Shown here piece by piece: positions 1 through 8,479 of a stretch of 64,000 nt of DNA. Where the stretch lies: assembly GCA_020634455.1 (NCBI GenBank), contig JACKBQ010000001.1, positions 3,410,001 through 3,474,000 on the forward strand, read 5' to 3'. How positions within the stretch are numbered: the stretch's first letter is position 1; the number at the start of each line of letters is the position of its first letter. The notes beneath the pieces were generated by a model. That model worked only from the letters and a program-made list of their open reading frames with translations, had not been told where the DNA came from and searched no databases. The translations under genes and the position numbers were made by a program. Source of the stretch: Ardenticatenaceae bacterium (GTDB taxonomy: Bacteria; Chloroflexota; Anaerolineae; Promineifilales; Promineifilaceae).

Positions 1-756
1 CTTTAACGCATTTTCTCCATCTAAATGTTGTTCGCCCACATCAATAGAAAAAGGATCATAACCATAGCACCGATCAGGGTAGTCGGGATCGTCAATTGCT
101 TCAGGGACATCAATATCAATGCCCCCAACAAGATCGACAACTTCGACGAATGCATCAAAATTAACGGCGACATAATAATCAATCGGTACCCCTAAAAGCG
201 TTTCAACGGTTTGGACAGCCAATGCCTGCCCACCACCGGGATATTCATAAAACTCACCCCAATAATTGGCCTGGTTTATTCGGTCCACGCCAATATCAGG
301 AATTTCTACCCACAAATCACGCGGCAATGACAAAACGGCGGCAGATAAGCCCACCGGATCAATGGTAAGCACCATCATGCTGTCTGTGTGCGAGGGGCCT
401 ACATCTTCGCAGCGTTGGTCAATGCCCAATAGTAAAATGGAGACGCGGCTTTTGCCTTCCCACCGATGGAAGGCGTCTGAGGAAAAGATTGGAGCAGTTT
501 CACTATCGGTGTTATTGCCCGATACCTCGCTGCTGCTAGGTGCAGGCAGCGTTTGTGCAGCCTCTGCACTACTGTTCCCTGGATTGACGAAGTCGGGGTT
601 GATCACTTCCAACGAGGAAACGGTGGCCTGAACTGTTTGGTACAGCCAAACGGTACTGCCAATAAGAAAAATAATGACCCCCAACCCCAGGAGTGCAACT
701 GCCCAAAGGGGGAGGCGAATCCGTGGTGGGGTACGACGAGATGAATTGGATTTCAT
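1..756 (-). CDS. LytR-CpsA-Psr (LCP) family protein, 3' end off the window
   Basis: The first 252 codons are present and the gene runs off the left edge. A single membrane anchor lies at about residues 14-38, followed by a Ser/Glu-rich linker to about residue 100, then the LCP domain. Recognisable LCP motifs are LLLGIDQR, SLPRDLWVEIP and RINQANYWGE. LCP enzymes transfer undecaprenyl-linked glycopolymers to peptidoglycan outside the membrane, so this is probably a wall-polymer ligase. The start is the ATG at 756. No ACGGCCGT word is seen inside the visible part, unlike most neighbours. Confidence 0.85.
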   Translation of the reverse strand, partial: MKSNSSRRTPPRIRLPLWAVALLGLGVIIFLIGSTVWLYQTVQATVSSLEVINPDFVNPGNSSAEAAQTLPAPSSSEVSGNNTDSETAPIFSSDAFHRWEGKSRVSILLLGIDQRCEDVGPSHTDSMMVLTIDPVGLSAAVLSLPRDLWVEIPDIGVDRINQANYWGEFYEYPGGGQALAVQTVETLLGVPIDYYVAVNFDAFVEVVDLVGGIDIDVPEAIDDPDYPDRCYGYDPFSIDVGEQHLDGENALK

Positions 757-967
757 ATCTTTATTGCGCGTTCCGTGCCGGAAAAGCGTAGGCGATTATA
801 GCATAAAACCATTAGGCAACGTCAAAAAGAGCGTAACAAGTACGGTTGGCAGCTGTAGGCATAGGGAGTCAACCGCCCGTTTTTGGTCAAAAGCTTCCGT
901 ATAAGGATGCCATAGCCTCTGGTTTACGCTATGGATCAATGCTTTTATATAAAATAGTGGCCACTTT

Positions 968-1468
968 CTAATCGTTGGGGAATTTGCCTACCCAGCCAAT
1001 CTCAATACCAGCTTCAGCCCATAGCCGCTCGCACAGTTCGCCAATGTGCAGTTGCAGGTGGCGGATGTTATAAAATTGCAGTTCCAGCTTGTTGAGCGGA
1101 ATCCAATCAAAACCAGAGGGCGCTTCTGGATTGAGCAAGCTGGTTTGTGTAACCACTTCTTTTTGGCAAATGGCCAGGTAATCCAGCATTTCGGCGCGGC
1201 TGAATGGTTCGCCTCGTTCCCACGGTTCATCCGGTGCCCAGGGCGGGGGGCCAAAGCCGTTAAGGTTGGGGCGATGTTTTTCCCAGGGTACAAAGGCGGC
1301 TTCTTCTGGTTGGGCGTAAAGGTGGACGTAAAACAGGGCGTGGTAAGCAATGTGCCAGAAAGGATTGGTAAAGGTGGCATTTTGCCATAGTTCATCGGGA
1401 CATTTATCAATCACTCGCTTCATCATTTCTAACGCTGCCAAATATTGTGAGGTAATCTCTTTTTGCAT
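968..1468 (-). CDS. DinB-like superfamily protein
   Basis: A 166-residue soluble protein with the helical-bundle layout of the DinB/YfiT superfamily. Histidines suited to metal binding lie in HIAYHALFYVHLY (about residues 38-50) and NIRHLQLHIGEL (about 134-145). Members are often thiol-dependent transferases or stress-linked proteins, but the substrate cannot be read from the sequence. It stands alone; the LCP gene follows 211 bases downstream on the same strand. A second DinB-type gene is at 13096-13677 and is only distantly similar. Confidence 0.7.
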   Translation of the reverse strand: MQKEITSQYLAALEMMKRVIDKCPDELWQNATFTNPFWHIAYHALFYVHLYAQPEEAAFVPWEKHRPNLNGFGPPPWAPDEPWERGEPFSRAEMLDYLAICQKEVVTQTSLLNPEAPSGFDWIPLNKLELQFYNIRHLQLHIGELCERLWAEAGIEIGWVGKFPND

Positions 1469-1844
1469 CTACGTTTCCTTTTTTCTGTTCACGGTTTGAG
1501 CCATCTACAGAGAAATCGTTTTCAGTTTTCAAAATGGTATCTGTGTTTTGCCTAAAAACAAATGACAACGAGGTGCACAGAGAGGTTTAGGCGAATTTGT
1601 TGCAAGAAGATTGTGTTTGAGTGGTTGACCATACTAATTTTGCCAAAATGGGCGTTTGGCTTGATCCGGATTGGTTGTCGTTACTTTTTTGGGGTCAACA
1701 GCACCTTAAATGCAAACCAACCTCCGTTGGAACCTCCCGAAGGTTTCTTTTGGAAAATGCCATTTATGAATGTGGCACGGCAACAGTGATCTGACCCTGT
1801 GATTTCCGCAAGACCCGCAAAAAATGCGTGATAGAGGTAAAATA
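1469..1844. other. Intergenic region, no convincing gene
   Basis: Divergent gap between the DinB-like gene and the GT-C gene. Open frames here are short and show no recognisable protein. Near 1731-1745 there is a 15-base near-palindrome (AACCT/AGGTT arms) related to the Pro-Gly-rich repeat at 59946-60001, followed by a short T-rich run. Confidence 0.5.
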
Positions 1845-3401
1845 ATGCAAATGACAACCAGTATGACAACGCAAATGCAAGCAGTAAGAGAACGAATTCA
1901 GGCAAAATGGGATGTGAAGGTGTTGGCAACGGCCGTACTTCTCTTCCTGGTGTTTATCACTGGCTTTGCCATTGTGCAGTACGCCACGCCCGCTCTGGTC
2001 GGCAATGACGGCTACTACCACATGAAGATGGGTTACCTCATCCGCACCGAAGGAATCAAACCAGATTTTCCCTACCTGCCCTACACCATCCTCAACGAAA
2101 CAGCCTACTACGACCACCACCTGCTGTACCATGTGTTCCTGGGGCTGTTTGCCACCACCGACCCGGCGCTGGACGGCGGCCTGGCGCTGACGCAAGGGGC
2201 CAAGCTGGCCAGCATCGTTATGCCTTCGCTGGCGTTTTTGGCGATTTGGTGGCTGCTGCGCGGGCAAAAGGTGCCGTATGCGGCCGTTTGGTCTGTGTCC
2301 CTCTTTGCTGTCTCGGAAGCATTTTTGTACCGGATGAGCATGCCGCGTGCGCAATCCATGTCGCTGTTGCTGCTTGTTTTGGCCTTGCACTGGTTGCTAC
2401 AAGGCAAATATAAATATTTGCTGCCGCTGGGCTTTGTATTTGTCTGGGCCTACAACGCCTTTCCTCTGCTCATCGCTGTGGCGGGTACTTACGCCATTGC
2501 CACCTTCATGCTGGAGCGGCGCATAGCCTGGCAGGCGGTTGTTTATCCCGCTGTTGGCATTGCCCTGGGGCTGATCATCAATCCCTACTTCCCGCAAAAT
2601 ATTGATTTTATTGTGGGTCATCTGCTGCCCAAGGTGGGCGAATCCAGCACGCCAGTGGGCAATGAGTGGTCTCCTTACCGCACCTGGACGCTGGTAGAAA
2701 ATTCTGGCGTGGCTTTTATGGCGGTGTTGGGGGGCATGTTAGCCCTGGGCTGGCGTGAAAAGCGGATTGACAAATCCACGCTGACGGCGCTGGGTCTGAC
2801 GGTGCTGTTTGGCTACATGCTGTTTGAATCCCGCCGCTTTATTGAATATTTTCCGCCTTTTGCCCTGATTTTCTTTGCCTTGAGTGCCGCTCCGATTTTG
2901 CGGGAGTGGCTGGCGGATTTTGGTGGGAAACGGCCGTATCTCCACCAATTAGCCCCCGTTGCCCTGCTGTTGTTGCTGGCTTACCCGCTGTACATCGGCC
3001 TGCGCGACGGGCGCGAGCTGGTGGCCGACAGCAAGCCAGCCGACCAATACGCCGACGCCACCATCTGGCTGCACGACAACACCCCCGACGGTACAATGGT
3101 GTTCCAGACGGACTGGGACGATTTCACCCGGCTCTTCTTTTACAACACCAACGCCGTCTACACCGCCGGGCTGGACCCCACGTTCATGGAGCTGGAAGAC
3201 GCCGCGCTGTTCGACCGCTGGGTGGACATCACCCGTGGCCGCGTCGAGCAGCCAGGGGCCGCCATCCGCGACGAATTTGGCGCAGCGTACGTCTTCAGCG
3301 ACCTCAACCACGGTGATTTTATGGACGAAGCCGCCAACGACCCGCTGCTGCAAGAAGTGTACCGAGATGATTATGCGGTGATTTACCAGGTAGGAGAGTA
3401 A
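1845..3401 (+). CDS. GT-C type integral membrane glycosyltransferase-like protein
   Basis: About 518 residues with roughly 11 membrane segments and a C-terminal soluble domain (from about residue 400). After the first membrane segment comes NDGYYHMKMGYL, an acidic-tyrosine-histidine loop like the first catalytic loop of STT3/GT-C enzymes. The soluble part has TDWDDFTRLFFYN, in the place where STT3 proteins carry WWDYG. This suggests a polyprenol-phosphate sugar transferase acting outside the membrane. The ATG at 1845 is preferred over 1824 because AGAGG precedes it at a normal distance. The acceptor is unknown. Confidence 0.65.
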   Translation: MQMTTSMTTQMQAVRERIQAKWDVKVLATAVLLFLVFITGFAIVQYATPALVGNDGYYHMKMGYLIRTEGIKPDFPYLPYTILNETAYYDHHLLYHVFLGLFATTDPALDGGLALTQGAKLASIVMPSLAFLAIWWLLRGQKVPYAAVWSVSLFAVSEAFLYRMSMPRAQSMSLLLLVLALHWLLQGKYKYLLPLGFVFVWAYNAFPLLIAVAGTYAIATFMLERRIAWQAVVYPAVGIALGLIINPYFPQNIDFIVGHLLPKVGESSTPVGNEWSPYRTWTLVENSGVAFMAVLGGMLALGWREKRIDKSTLTALGLTVLFGYMLFESRRFIEYFPPFALIFFALSAAPILREWLADFGGKRPYLHQLAPVALLLLLAYPLYIGLRDGRELVADSKPADQYADATIWLHDNTPDGTMVFQTDWDDFTRLFFYNTNAVYTAGLDPTFMELEDAALFDRWVDITRGRVEQPGAAIRDEFGAAYVFSDLNHGDFMDEAANDPLLQEVYRDDYAVIYQVGE

Positions 3402-3404
3402 GAG

Positions 3405-3443
3405 GTTGCAGGTAGCAAGTGGCAAAAACTTGCTACCTGCAAC
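3405..3443. repeat. 16-bp perfect inverted repeat
   Basis: Arms 3405-3420 and 3428-3443 (GTTGCAGGTAGCAAGT and its complement) pair perfectly around a 7-base loop. It fills the gap between two plus-strand genes. There is no T-run after it, so it does not look like an ordinary intrinsic terminator. Similar TTGCAAG/CAAGT words recur at 22994-23061. Confidence 0.85.
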
Positions 3444-3455
3444 TTGCAACAAAAA

Positions 3456-4049
3456 ATGACAACTATCGAAGCAGAACAATTTGATCGCGGGATGCGCTGG
3501 CTGGAGCGCTGGGGCATTGGCCATTTGCGGCGGGAGCTGCTGCATGATGTCGCGGGCGAGGTGCTGGAAGTGGGTGCTGGGACGGGAGCCAATTTGCCGA
3601 TTTACGGCCGTTCCGCCCACACTACTTTAATTGACATAAAATCAGATCGCCTGCTGCTGGCGCGCCAAAAATCAGGCGAACCCGACACCCCCGCTACCTG
3701 TGCCAACGCGCACCACTTGCCCTTTGCCAGCAATCAATTCGATGTGGTGGTGGGGACGCTGGTTTTCTGCTCGATCCCTCAGCCAGAAGTGGCTTTAGCA
3801 GAAATCCGGCGTGTGCTGCGGCCAAACGGCCGTCTGCTCCTCCTCGAACATACACGGGGTCACGGCCCCATCTCCCGCCGCTTCACCGATTGGCTGCAAC
3901 CGCTCTGGTTTGCCATGCAGGGGGAATGTCATTTGAACCGGGAAACGGCCGTTACCGTGCAAAACGCCGGTTTCACCATCGAACACAGTTCCGTCCACGG
4001 CTATGGCCTGCTGCAAATGATGCGGGCGTCGGTGAACGGTAATCGGTAA
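3456..4049 (+). CDS. Class I SAM-dependent methyltransferase
   Basis: About 197 residues. The SAM-binding glycine motif is EVLEVGAGTGANLP near residue 38. The acidic post-motif region is TLIDIKSD. VLRPNGRLLLLEH is typical of methyltransferase type-11 enzymes related to phospholipid or quinone methylases. The start is the ATG at 3456; an upstream TTG is less likely. The last codons (VNGNR then stop) lie inside the intergenic GGTAATCGG repeat at 4031-4070, so the repeat has supplied the C-terminal tail. The substrate is unknown. Confidence 0.8.
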   Translation: MTTIEAEQFDRGMRWLERWGIGHLRRELLHDVAGEVLEVGAGTGANLPIYGRSAHTTLIDIKSDRLLLARQKSGEPDTPATCANAHHLPFASNQFDVVVGTLVFCSIPQPEVALAEIRRVLRPNGRLLLLEHTRGHGPISRRFTDWLQPLWFAMQGECHLNRETAVTVQNAGFTIEHSSVHGYGLLQMMRASVNGNR

Positions 4050-4130
4050 TCCGTTATCGGTAATCGGTCGCGCTTTTTCACCCTTTCACCCTTTCACCTT
4101 GTCACCCCTTCACCTTGTCAGCTTGTCACC
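4031..4130. repeat. Two word-repeat tracts: GGTAATCGG and CACCTTGTCACC types
   Basis: 4031-4070 holds repeated GGTAATCGG-like words, overlapping the end of the methyltransferase gene. 4081-4130 holds repeated CCCTTTCACC/CACCTTGTCACC words. The stop codon of the minus-strand glutaredoxin gene lies inside the second tract. Both families recur elsewhere in the window, always near gene ends with one exception inside moeA. Confidence 0.8.
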
Positions 4131-4557
4131 GCCGACTGATGACCACCGCATACGCCAGCATCCCCAGCCCCAAAGCCATAAAGGCCCAATTGCCGCCATC
4201 ATATAAACCAAATAAAAACATAGCCGTGCCCATGATGCTATAGAACGGATTGTCGCGCAGCGACTGCCACAGGGTGGGTTGGGGGACTTTGTAACCCAGG
4301 GAGTGTAATTTTTCGCGGAGAACGGCCGTACTGGGTTCGGTCAACGTGCTGCCATCGGGGAAAACCAGCGTGGGTACGCTGGCGTTGCCGTCGTTGATGG
4401 CCATGACTTTGCCCTTGCCAGCCGCATCCTCAGCGATGTTGACATAATCGAAAGGCGCTTGCGCCCGGTTCAGCATCCCGCGCACGGGCGGCACCATCGG
4501 GCAGGTTGGCGTGCCGTACATGATTACTTTTTGGGTTGAGTTCATTGAATTTTCCAT
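4126..4557 (-). CDS. Glutaredoxin-like protein with C-terminal membrane segments
   Basis: 143 residues. An N-terminal glutaredoxin/NrdH-like fold has the active-site segment YGTPTCPMV. Only one cysteine is present in this motif, so it is a monothiol type. The cis-proline segment is ASVPTLVFPDG. After about residue 90 two membrane segments follow (NPFYSIMGTAMFLFGLY and AFMALGLGMLAYAVV), so the protein is probably membrane-tethered with a cytoplasmic thioredoxin fold. It may start at 4545 instead (second Met). The stop codon sits in the CACCTTGTCACC repeat. Confidence 0.75.
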   Translation of the reverse strand: MENSMNSTQKVIMYGTPTCPMVPPVRGMLNRAQAPFDYVNIAEDAAGKGKVMAINDGNASVPTLVFPDGSTLTEPSTAVLREKLHSLGYKVPQPTLWQSLRDNPFYSIMGTAMFLFGLYDGGNWAFMALGLGMLAYAVVISRR

Positions 4558-4589
4558 GCTGGTTAGACGATGTCAGGCGTGGGAAAGTT

Positions 4590-4630
4590 ACGAGCGACAA
4601 GGTGACAAGGTGAAGGGGTGAAGGGGTAAA
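4590..4630. repeat. CACCTTGTCACC-type repeat tract, opposite orientation
   Basis: Words GACAAGGTGACAAGGTGAAGGGGTGAAG run here between the glutaredoxin gene and the lipoprotein gene. It is the complement of the tract at 4081-4130, so the glutaredoxin gene is bracketed by inverted copies. Confidence 0.8.
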
Positions 4631-4667
4631 ACGGCCGTTGAAATTCCATTTAACAAGAAAATAAAAG

Positions 4668-5636
4668 TTACGGACTGGGCCATAACTCAACAGGCGTTTC
4701 CAGGCAGAAAAGCTCATTTGCATGTTTAAACGTTTCGTAGAAGGTTTCGACACGCATCCCGGTGGCTTCTTCCAAAGGCAGGTCGTATGTAATTTGGCGA
4801 GGGTTACTCAAACCATAAATGGCATCTGCAAATGTTAGTTCTGCCTCTGGTGACCAGGAAACCAAATCCAAACTTTCTTCTTTATCAGATAAACAACCGC
4901 GAACTTTGCCATTAGCCACTTCACCATCCCCACCATAGCTCAACAAAAACTGATTTGGAGAATAAAACAAGGTAAGCCGGAACCCAAGGACATCATCCAT
5001 TGGGGCATTTGCCGTAAGTACCCAAATTTCAGTTGGTTGCCCATATTCATTTAAGATGGCTGGCAGTGAGTTAATTGGCACTGTCAATATGGCTGCATCA
5101 ATCATTGTTACAATTCCATCCCGAACGTTGAAAGTGTAGCTAAATGGGGCATTAGACAGATCGGGCAAATACACATACATCCAGGCAATAAATGAATTGC
5201 CTACCGGAATATCCGAAAATGTCCCATCCGCAGCACCATAAGAGATACGATAGGCAAATGTAGCCAGAAATGGTTCAATATTTCGCCACTCTGTTTCTCC
5301 AGGTACGATATTCCAAAAGCAAGGTAGCAAACAGTTTTGGCTGTCATCGGTCAGGTCTAAAACAAATGAGTGTAGGGCATCAGGAGATATTGTTGGCAGT
5401 GCGATAACCTCTTGTGCAGGCAAAGACGTCGCTGTTGAAACAACTGATGGAGTCGCGGAAGGTAATGGTGTTGTCGTGGTTGTGGAAATCGGCAATAGCT
5501 CTTGTTCCGTGTTCGTTGCTGGTGATGGCACGTTTGTTGCATCCGAAGGGAGTTGCCCTGTATTCATCGCACAACTAACCAAGAAGAAGATGGCACCACA
5601 CAGAAATAAGCTTTTTACTTGTCTCATCTGGTTCAC
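4668..5636 (-). CDS. Lipoprotein of unknown function
   Basis: 322 residues with a signal peptide and lipobox FFLVSC near residue 22, then a Ser/Thr/Pro-rich linker to about residue 85. The folded part starts with NCLLPCFWNIVPGET, a two-cysteine motif I associate with a recurrent but unnamed Chloroflexota lipoprotein family. It is expected to be anchored on the outer face of the membrane. Function is not recognised. There is no operon partner. Confidence 0.65.
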   Translation of the reverse strand: MNQMRQVKSLFLCGAIFFLVSCAMNTGQLPSDATNVPSPATNTEQELLPISTTTTTPLPSATPSVVSTATSLPAQEVIALPTISPDALHSFVLDLTDDSQNCLLPCFWNIVPGETEWRNIEPFLATFAYRISYGAADGTFSDIPVGNSFIAWMYVYLPDLSNAPFSYTFNVRDGIVTMIDAAILTVPINSLPAILNEYGQPTEIWVLTANAPMDDVLGFRLTLFYSPNQFLLSYGGDGEVANGKVRGCLSDKEESLDLVSWSPEAELTFADAIYGLSNPRQITYDLPLEEATGMRVETFYETFKHANELFCLETPVELWPSP

Positions 5637-5647
5637 CTAATGCCAAA

Positions 5648-5677
5648 GGTTGTCCTCAATTTTCGACGAGGACAACC
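5648..5677. repeat. 10-bp inverted repeat upstream of the lipoprotein gene
   Basis: GGTTGTCCTC and GAGGACAACC pair around a 10-base loop. The next 70 bases hold CTGCG/CCGCG words of the TCTGCG..ATCCGCG repeat family, also seen at 6590-6650 and 58090-58180. Confidence 0.6.
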
Positions 5678-5755
5678 ATAAATATGAACAAAAATCTGCG
5701 TCCTCCGCGTTAATCCGCGTCCTATTGATTGTTTAGAAGCGAGCGATATTACTCC

Positions 5756-6559
5756 CTAATCCATCACTGAACCGCCGCTGAAAACTAAATTGGTCCCCGT
5801 CATGAAGCTGGCGGCTTCAGAAGCCAGGAACAGAATCATTTGCCCGATCTCCTCTGGCTGTGCGCCCCGGCCCAGCGGCACCTGCTTCAGCCCTTCCTCA
5901 AACCGCCCGCCTGCCAGCGCCGTCTCGGTGGCCACCCAGCCCGGCGACAGCGCATTCACGTTCACGTTATACGGAGCCATCTCCGCCGCCAGCGACTTGG
6001 TAAAGGTGAGCACCGCCCCCTTCGAGGCGCAGTAATGCGCGTTGCCATAGCCCGACAGCCCCGGCATGATGCCCGGCTGCATTCCATCTACCGAGGCGAT
6101 GTTGACAATCGCCCCGCGCCGGTTGGCCATCATCGTAGGGATGACCGCCTGGCAGCAGTTGAAGACGCCCTTCGTGTTGACACCAAACACGCGATCCCAC
6201 TCGCGCTCGTCCATGTTGGCCACCAGGGCAGCGGGATAGACGCCCGCCACGTTGGCCAAAATATCAATCGAGCCAAACTGCGCCAGAGCCGCGTCGGCCA
6301 GCCGCTGGGCATCGGCTCGCTTAGACACATCGGCCTGTACGGCGATGGCGTTGAAACCTGCGGCAGTGAGTTCGTTGGCAACGGCCGTTCCCCGAACCGC
6401 ATCATATTCACCAATCACCACCCGGCAGCCCGCATGGGCCAGCACCGCCGCCGCCGCCTTGCCGATGCCGCTGCCCCCGCCCGTCACAATCGCCACCTTG
6501 CCCGTCAATTTAATGCCCGTTAGCAAAGGCAAATCCGCAATTTGGTTAGGTATAGTCAT
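5756..6559 (-). CDS. SDR family oxidoreductase
   Basis: 267 residues of a classical short-chain dehydrogenase/reductase. The nucleotide-binding motif is TGGGSGIGKAA; NVAG follows beta-4; the catalytic Tyr/Lys motif is HYCASKG with the upstream Ser in IVNIASVDG. Expected to be an NAD(P)-dependent alcohol or sugar oxidoreductase in the cytosol. The ATG at 6559 is preferred: AGGAG lies just before it. An in-frame upstream ATG at 6631 falls inside an intergenic repeat. It lies in a minus-strand run with a second SDR, a DMT transporter and a DERA-VOC fusion, perhaps one catabolic unit. Confidence 0.85.
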   Translation of the reverse strand: MTIPNQIADLPLLTGIKLTGKVAIVTGGGSGIGKAAAAVLAHAGCRVVIGEYDAVRGTAVANELTAAGFNAIAVQADVSKRADAQRLADAALAQFGSIDILANVAGVYPAALVANMDEREWDRVFGVNTKGVFNCCQAVIPTMMANRRGAIVNIASVDGMQPGIMPGLSGYGNAHYCASKGAVLTFTKSLAAEMAPYNVNVNALSPGWVATETALAGGRFEEGLKQVPLGRGAQPEEIGQMILFLASEAASFMTGTNLVFSGGSVMD

Positions 6560-6656
6560 CAGAAATCTCCTGAAAAAGGGAATGGGACGCAGATTAACGC
6601 CGATGACGCTGATTTTTTTATCTGCGTTCATCCGCGTTTATCCGCGTCCAAATTAT

Positions 6657-7421
6657 TTATTTAATCGAGAAGCCGCCGTCCACCACCAGGTTGTGCCCGG
6701 TGATGTAGCCCGCTTCGTCAGAAACCAGGAACAGCGCGGCGTAGGCGATATCTTCCGGCAGGCAAAGCCGTTGGATGGGGTAGGCGCTGGCCACCACATC
6801 GTCTACCACTTCGTCAAAGTTGGGCCGGTCCACGTAGGACATGGGTGTGTAGACCATGCCTGGCGAGATGACGTTGGCGCGGATGCCGTGCGCGGCGTAT
6901 TGCAGGGCGATGACGCGCGTGTAGGCTAGAATGCCGCCTTTGGTGGCGCTGTAGGTGGCGTAGCCGGGAATGCCCACGCTGGCGCAAATGGAGCCAATGT
7001 TCAGGATCGCTCCTTTTTTGTTGTTTATCATGAAGGGCAAACAATGTTTGGTGGTGTGGAAGACGCCCTTGAGGTTGATGTCTACCTGCCAGGCCCACTC
7101 GTCGTCGGTGGTCTCTTCCACCTTTTCCGTGCGGCTGATGACCCCGGCGGAGTTGACCAGCGTGTCCACGGTGCCATACTGCGCCACGGCAAAATCAACC
7201 ATCGCACGGGCGTCGTCCATGCTGGCCACATTTCCGGTGACGGCAACGGCCGTTCCCCCCTCACCTTCAATCTCCGCCACTACCGCTTGCAACGGCTCCA
7301 TCCGCCTGCCCGCGACCACCACCCTGGCTCCATGCCGGGCAAACAGCAGGGCAATCGCTCGCCCAATCCCCGTGCCGCCACCCACGATGAGGGCGGTACG
7401 GCCGTTTAATCGCTGATCCAT
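6657..7421 (-). CDS. SDR family oxidoreductase
   Basis: 254 residues. Motifs: VGGGTGIGRAIAL (cofactor), NSAG, ILNIGSICAS, and ATYSATKGG with the catalytic Tyr/Lys. The start at 7421 follows GGAGG. It is a paralogue of the SDR directly downstream at 5756-6559, but only moderately similar. The pair next to a transporter and an aldolase suggests stepwise oxidation of a polyol or sugar acid; the substrate is inference only. Confidence 0.85.
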   Translation of the reverse strand: MDQRLNGRTALIVGGGTGIGRAIALLFARHGARVVVAGRRMEPLQAVVAEIEGEGGTAVAVTGNVASMDDARAMVDFAVAQYGTVDTLVNSAGVISRTEKVEETTDDEWAWQVDINLKGVFHTTKHCLPFMINNKKGAILNIGSICASVGIPGYATYSATKGGILAYTRVIALQYAAHGIRANVISPGMVYTPMSYVDRPNFDEVVDDVVASAYPIQRLCLPEDIAYAALFLVSDEAGYITGHNLVVDGGFSIK

Positions 7422-7463
7422 TCGTTTTCCTCCAATTTTGAACTGTGGGTGGGATTGTACAGA

Positions 7464-7494
7464 GTTGGGTGACAAGGTGAAAGGGTGAACAGTT
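7464..7494. repeat. Short CACCTTGTCACC-type tract
   Basis: GGGTGACAAGGTGAAAGGGTGAAC lies between the SDR start and the end of the transporter gene. It is a shorter member of the tract at 4590-4630. Confidence 0.7.
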
Positions 7495-7495
7495 T

Positions 7496-8407
7496 CTACG
7501 ATTGCGGCAAAAACAGCAGCATGACGCCGAGGAAAGCAACGGCCGTTCCCATCATGCCCCGGGCGCTCACCGGCTTTTTGAACACGACAAACTCCACCGG
7601 AATCAGGAGCACGGGCGGCAGGGCCATGAGGGTGGAGGCAATGCCCAGCCGCGTCAGCTGGATGGCCACCAGCGACAGCCAGATGCCCAAAAATGGCCCG
7701 GCAATCGAGCCGCCAATCATCGCTGGGAACGCCTGCTGGTTGCGCCACTGCCGCAGCGTGGTCCGCACCTGGCCGCGTGCCAGTGCCAGCCCCCACAAAA
7801 TGAGCAGCGCCACCAAAATGCGGATCATCGTGGCGGAGATGGGTGGAAAATCGCCCACCAGCCCGTAGCGGGCCGTCACCAGATTGGCGACCTGACCCAG
7901 CGCCCCGCCCAGCCCAAACAAGATGCCGCTGCTGTATTGCTTGTTCTCAACGGCCGTTCGCCCTCCTTGCTTTTCCGTCACCACCCAGCCCACACCGCCA
8001 ACCGTGAGGAACACGGCCAGCAGCTCCAATCCACTCACCGTCTCACCAAACAGCAGCCAGCCAAACAGCGTGCTGATAATCGGCACAGTTGACATAAGCA
8101 GCATAGACAGGCGCGGCCCGATGAGTACATACGCTTTGAACAGCATCGTATCGCCCACCACCAGCCCTAAAATGGAGGAAATCGCCAGCCAAAACCAGCG
8201 AAAGCCCTCAACCTGCGCCGGGAAAAAGCTGCCTTCCAGCGCCAGGTGGCTCAAGCTGAGAAACAAAAAGGCAAACAGCAAACGGCTTCGGTTCACCACG
8301 TCGGAGCCGATGAGACGGCCGCTGTAGCTAAAAAAGATGGCGGTGGCAGACCAGCAAACGGCCGTACCCAACGCCGCCAGTTCCCCGGCGTAAATGAATG
8401 TGTCCAT
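7496..8407 (-). CDS. EamA/DMT superfamily transporter
   Basis: 303 residues with ten predicted membrane helices in two EamA repeats (about residues 8-140 and 158-300). Markers are GTAVCWSATAIFF at the start and GWLLFGETVSGLELLA at the end of repeat 1. Members of this superfamily export or import small metabolites across the inner membrane. It sits between the SDR pair and the DERA-VOC gene on the same strand, so it may move a substrate or product of that pathway. Confidence 0.85.
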   Translation of the reverse strand: MDTFIYAGELAALGTAVCWSATAIFFSYSGRLIGSDVVNRSRLLFAFLFLSLSHLALEGSFFPAQVEGFRWFWLAISSILGLVVGDTMLFKAYVLIGPRLSMLLMSTVPIISTLFGWLLFGETVSGLELLAVFLTVGGVGWVVTEKQGGRTAVENKQYSSGILFGLGGALGQVANLVTARYGLVGDFPPISATMIRILVALLILWGLALARGQVRTTLRQWRNQQAFPAMIGGSIAGPFLGIWLSLVAIQLTRLGIASTLMALPPVLLIPVEFVVFKKPVSARGMMGTAVAFLGVMLLFLPQS

Positions 8408-8409
8408 AG

Positions 8410-8479
8410 GTCGGTTATCGGTAATCGGTAATCGGTTTACCGTTCACGGATTACCGATTACGGTTCACGGATTACCGGA
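8410..8479. repeat. GGTAATCGG-type inverted repeat tract
   Basis: Multiple copies of CGGTAATCGG followed by their complements (GATTACCGATTACGG, ATTACCGG) form a long imperfect hairpin filling the gap between the DERA-VOC stop and the transporter start. Confidence 0.8.

Noticed and set aside
5840..6523. Plus-strand open frame opposite the SDR gene
   Set aside because: Antisense of a clear SDR; composition is Arg/His-rich with no domain.
6657..7796. Upstream extension of the second SDR to 7796
   Set aside because: The extra N-terminal stretch overlaps the transporter gene and a repeat tract; a GGAGG-backed ATG at 7421 gives the normal SDR length.
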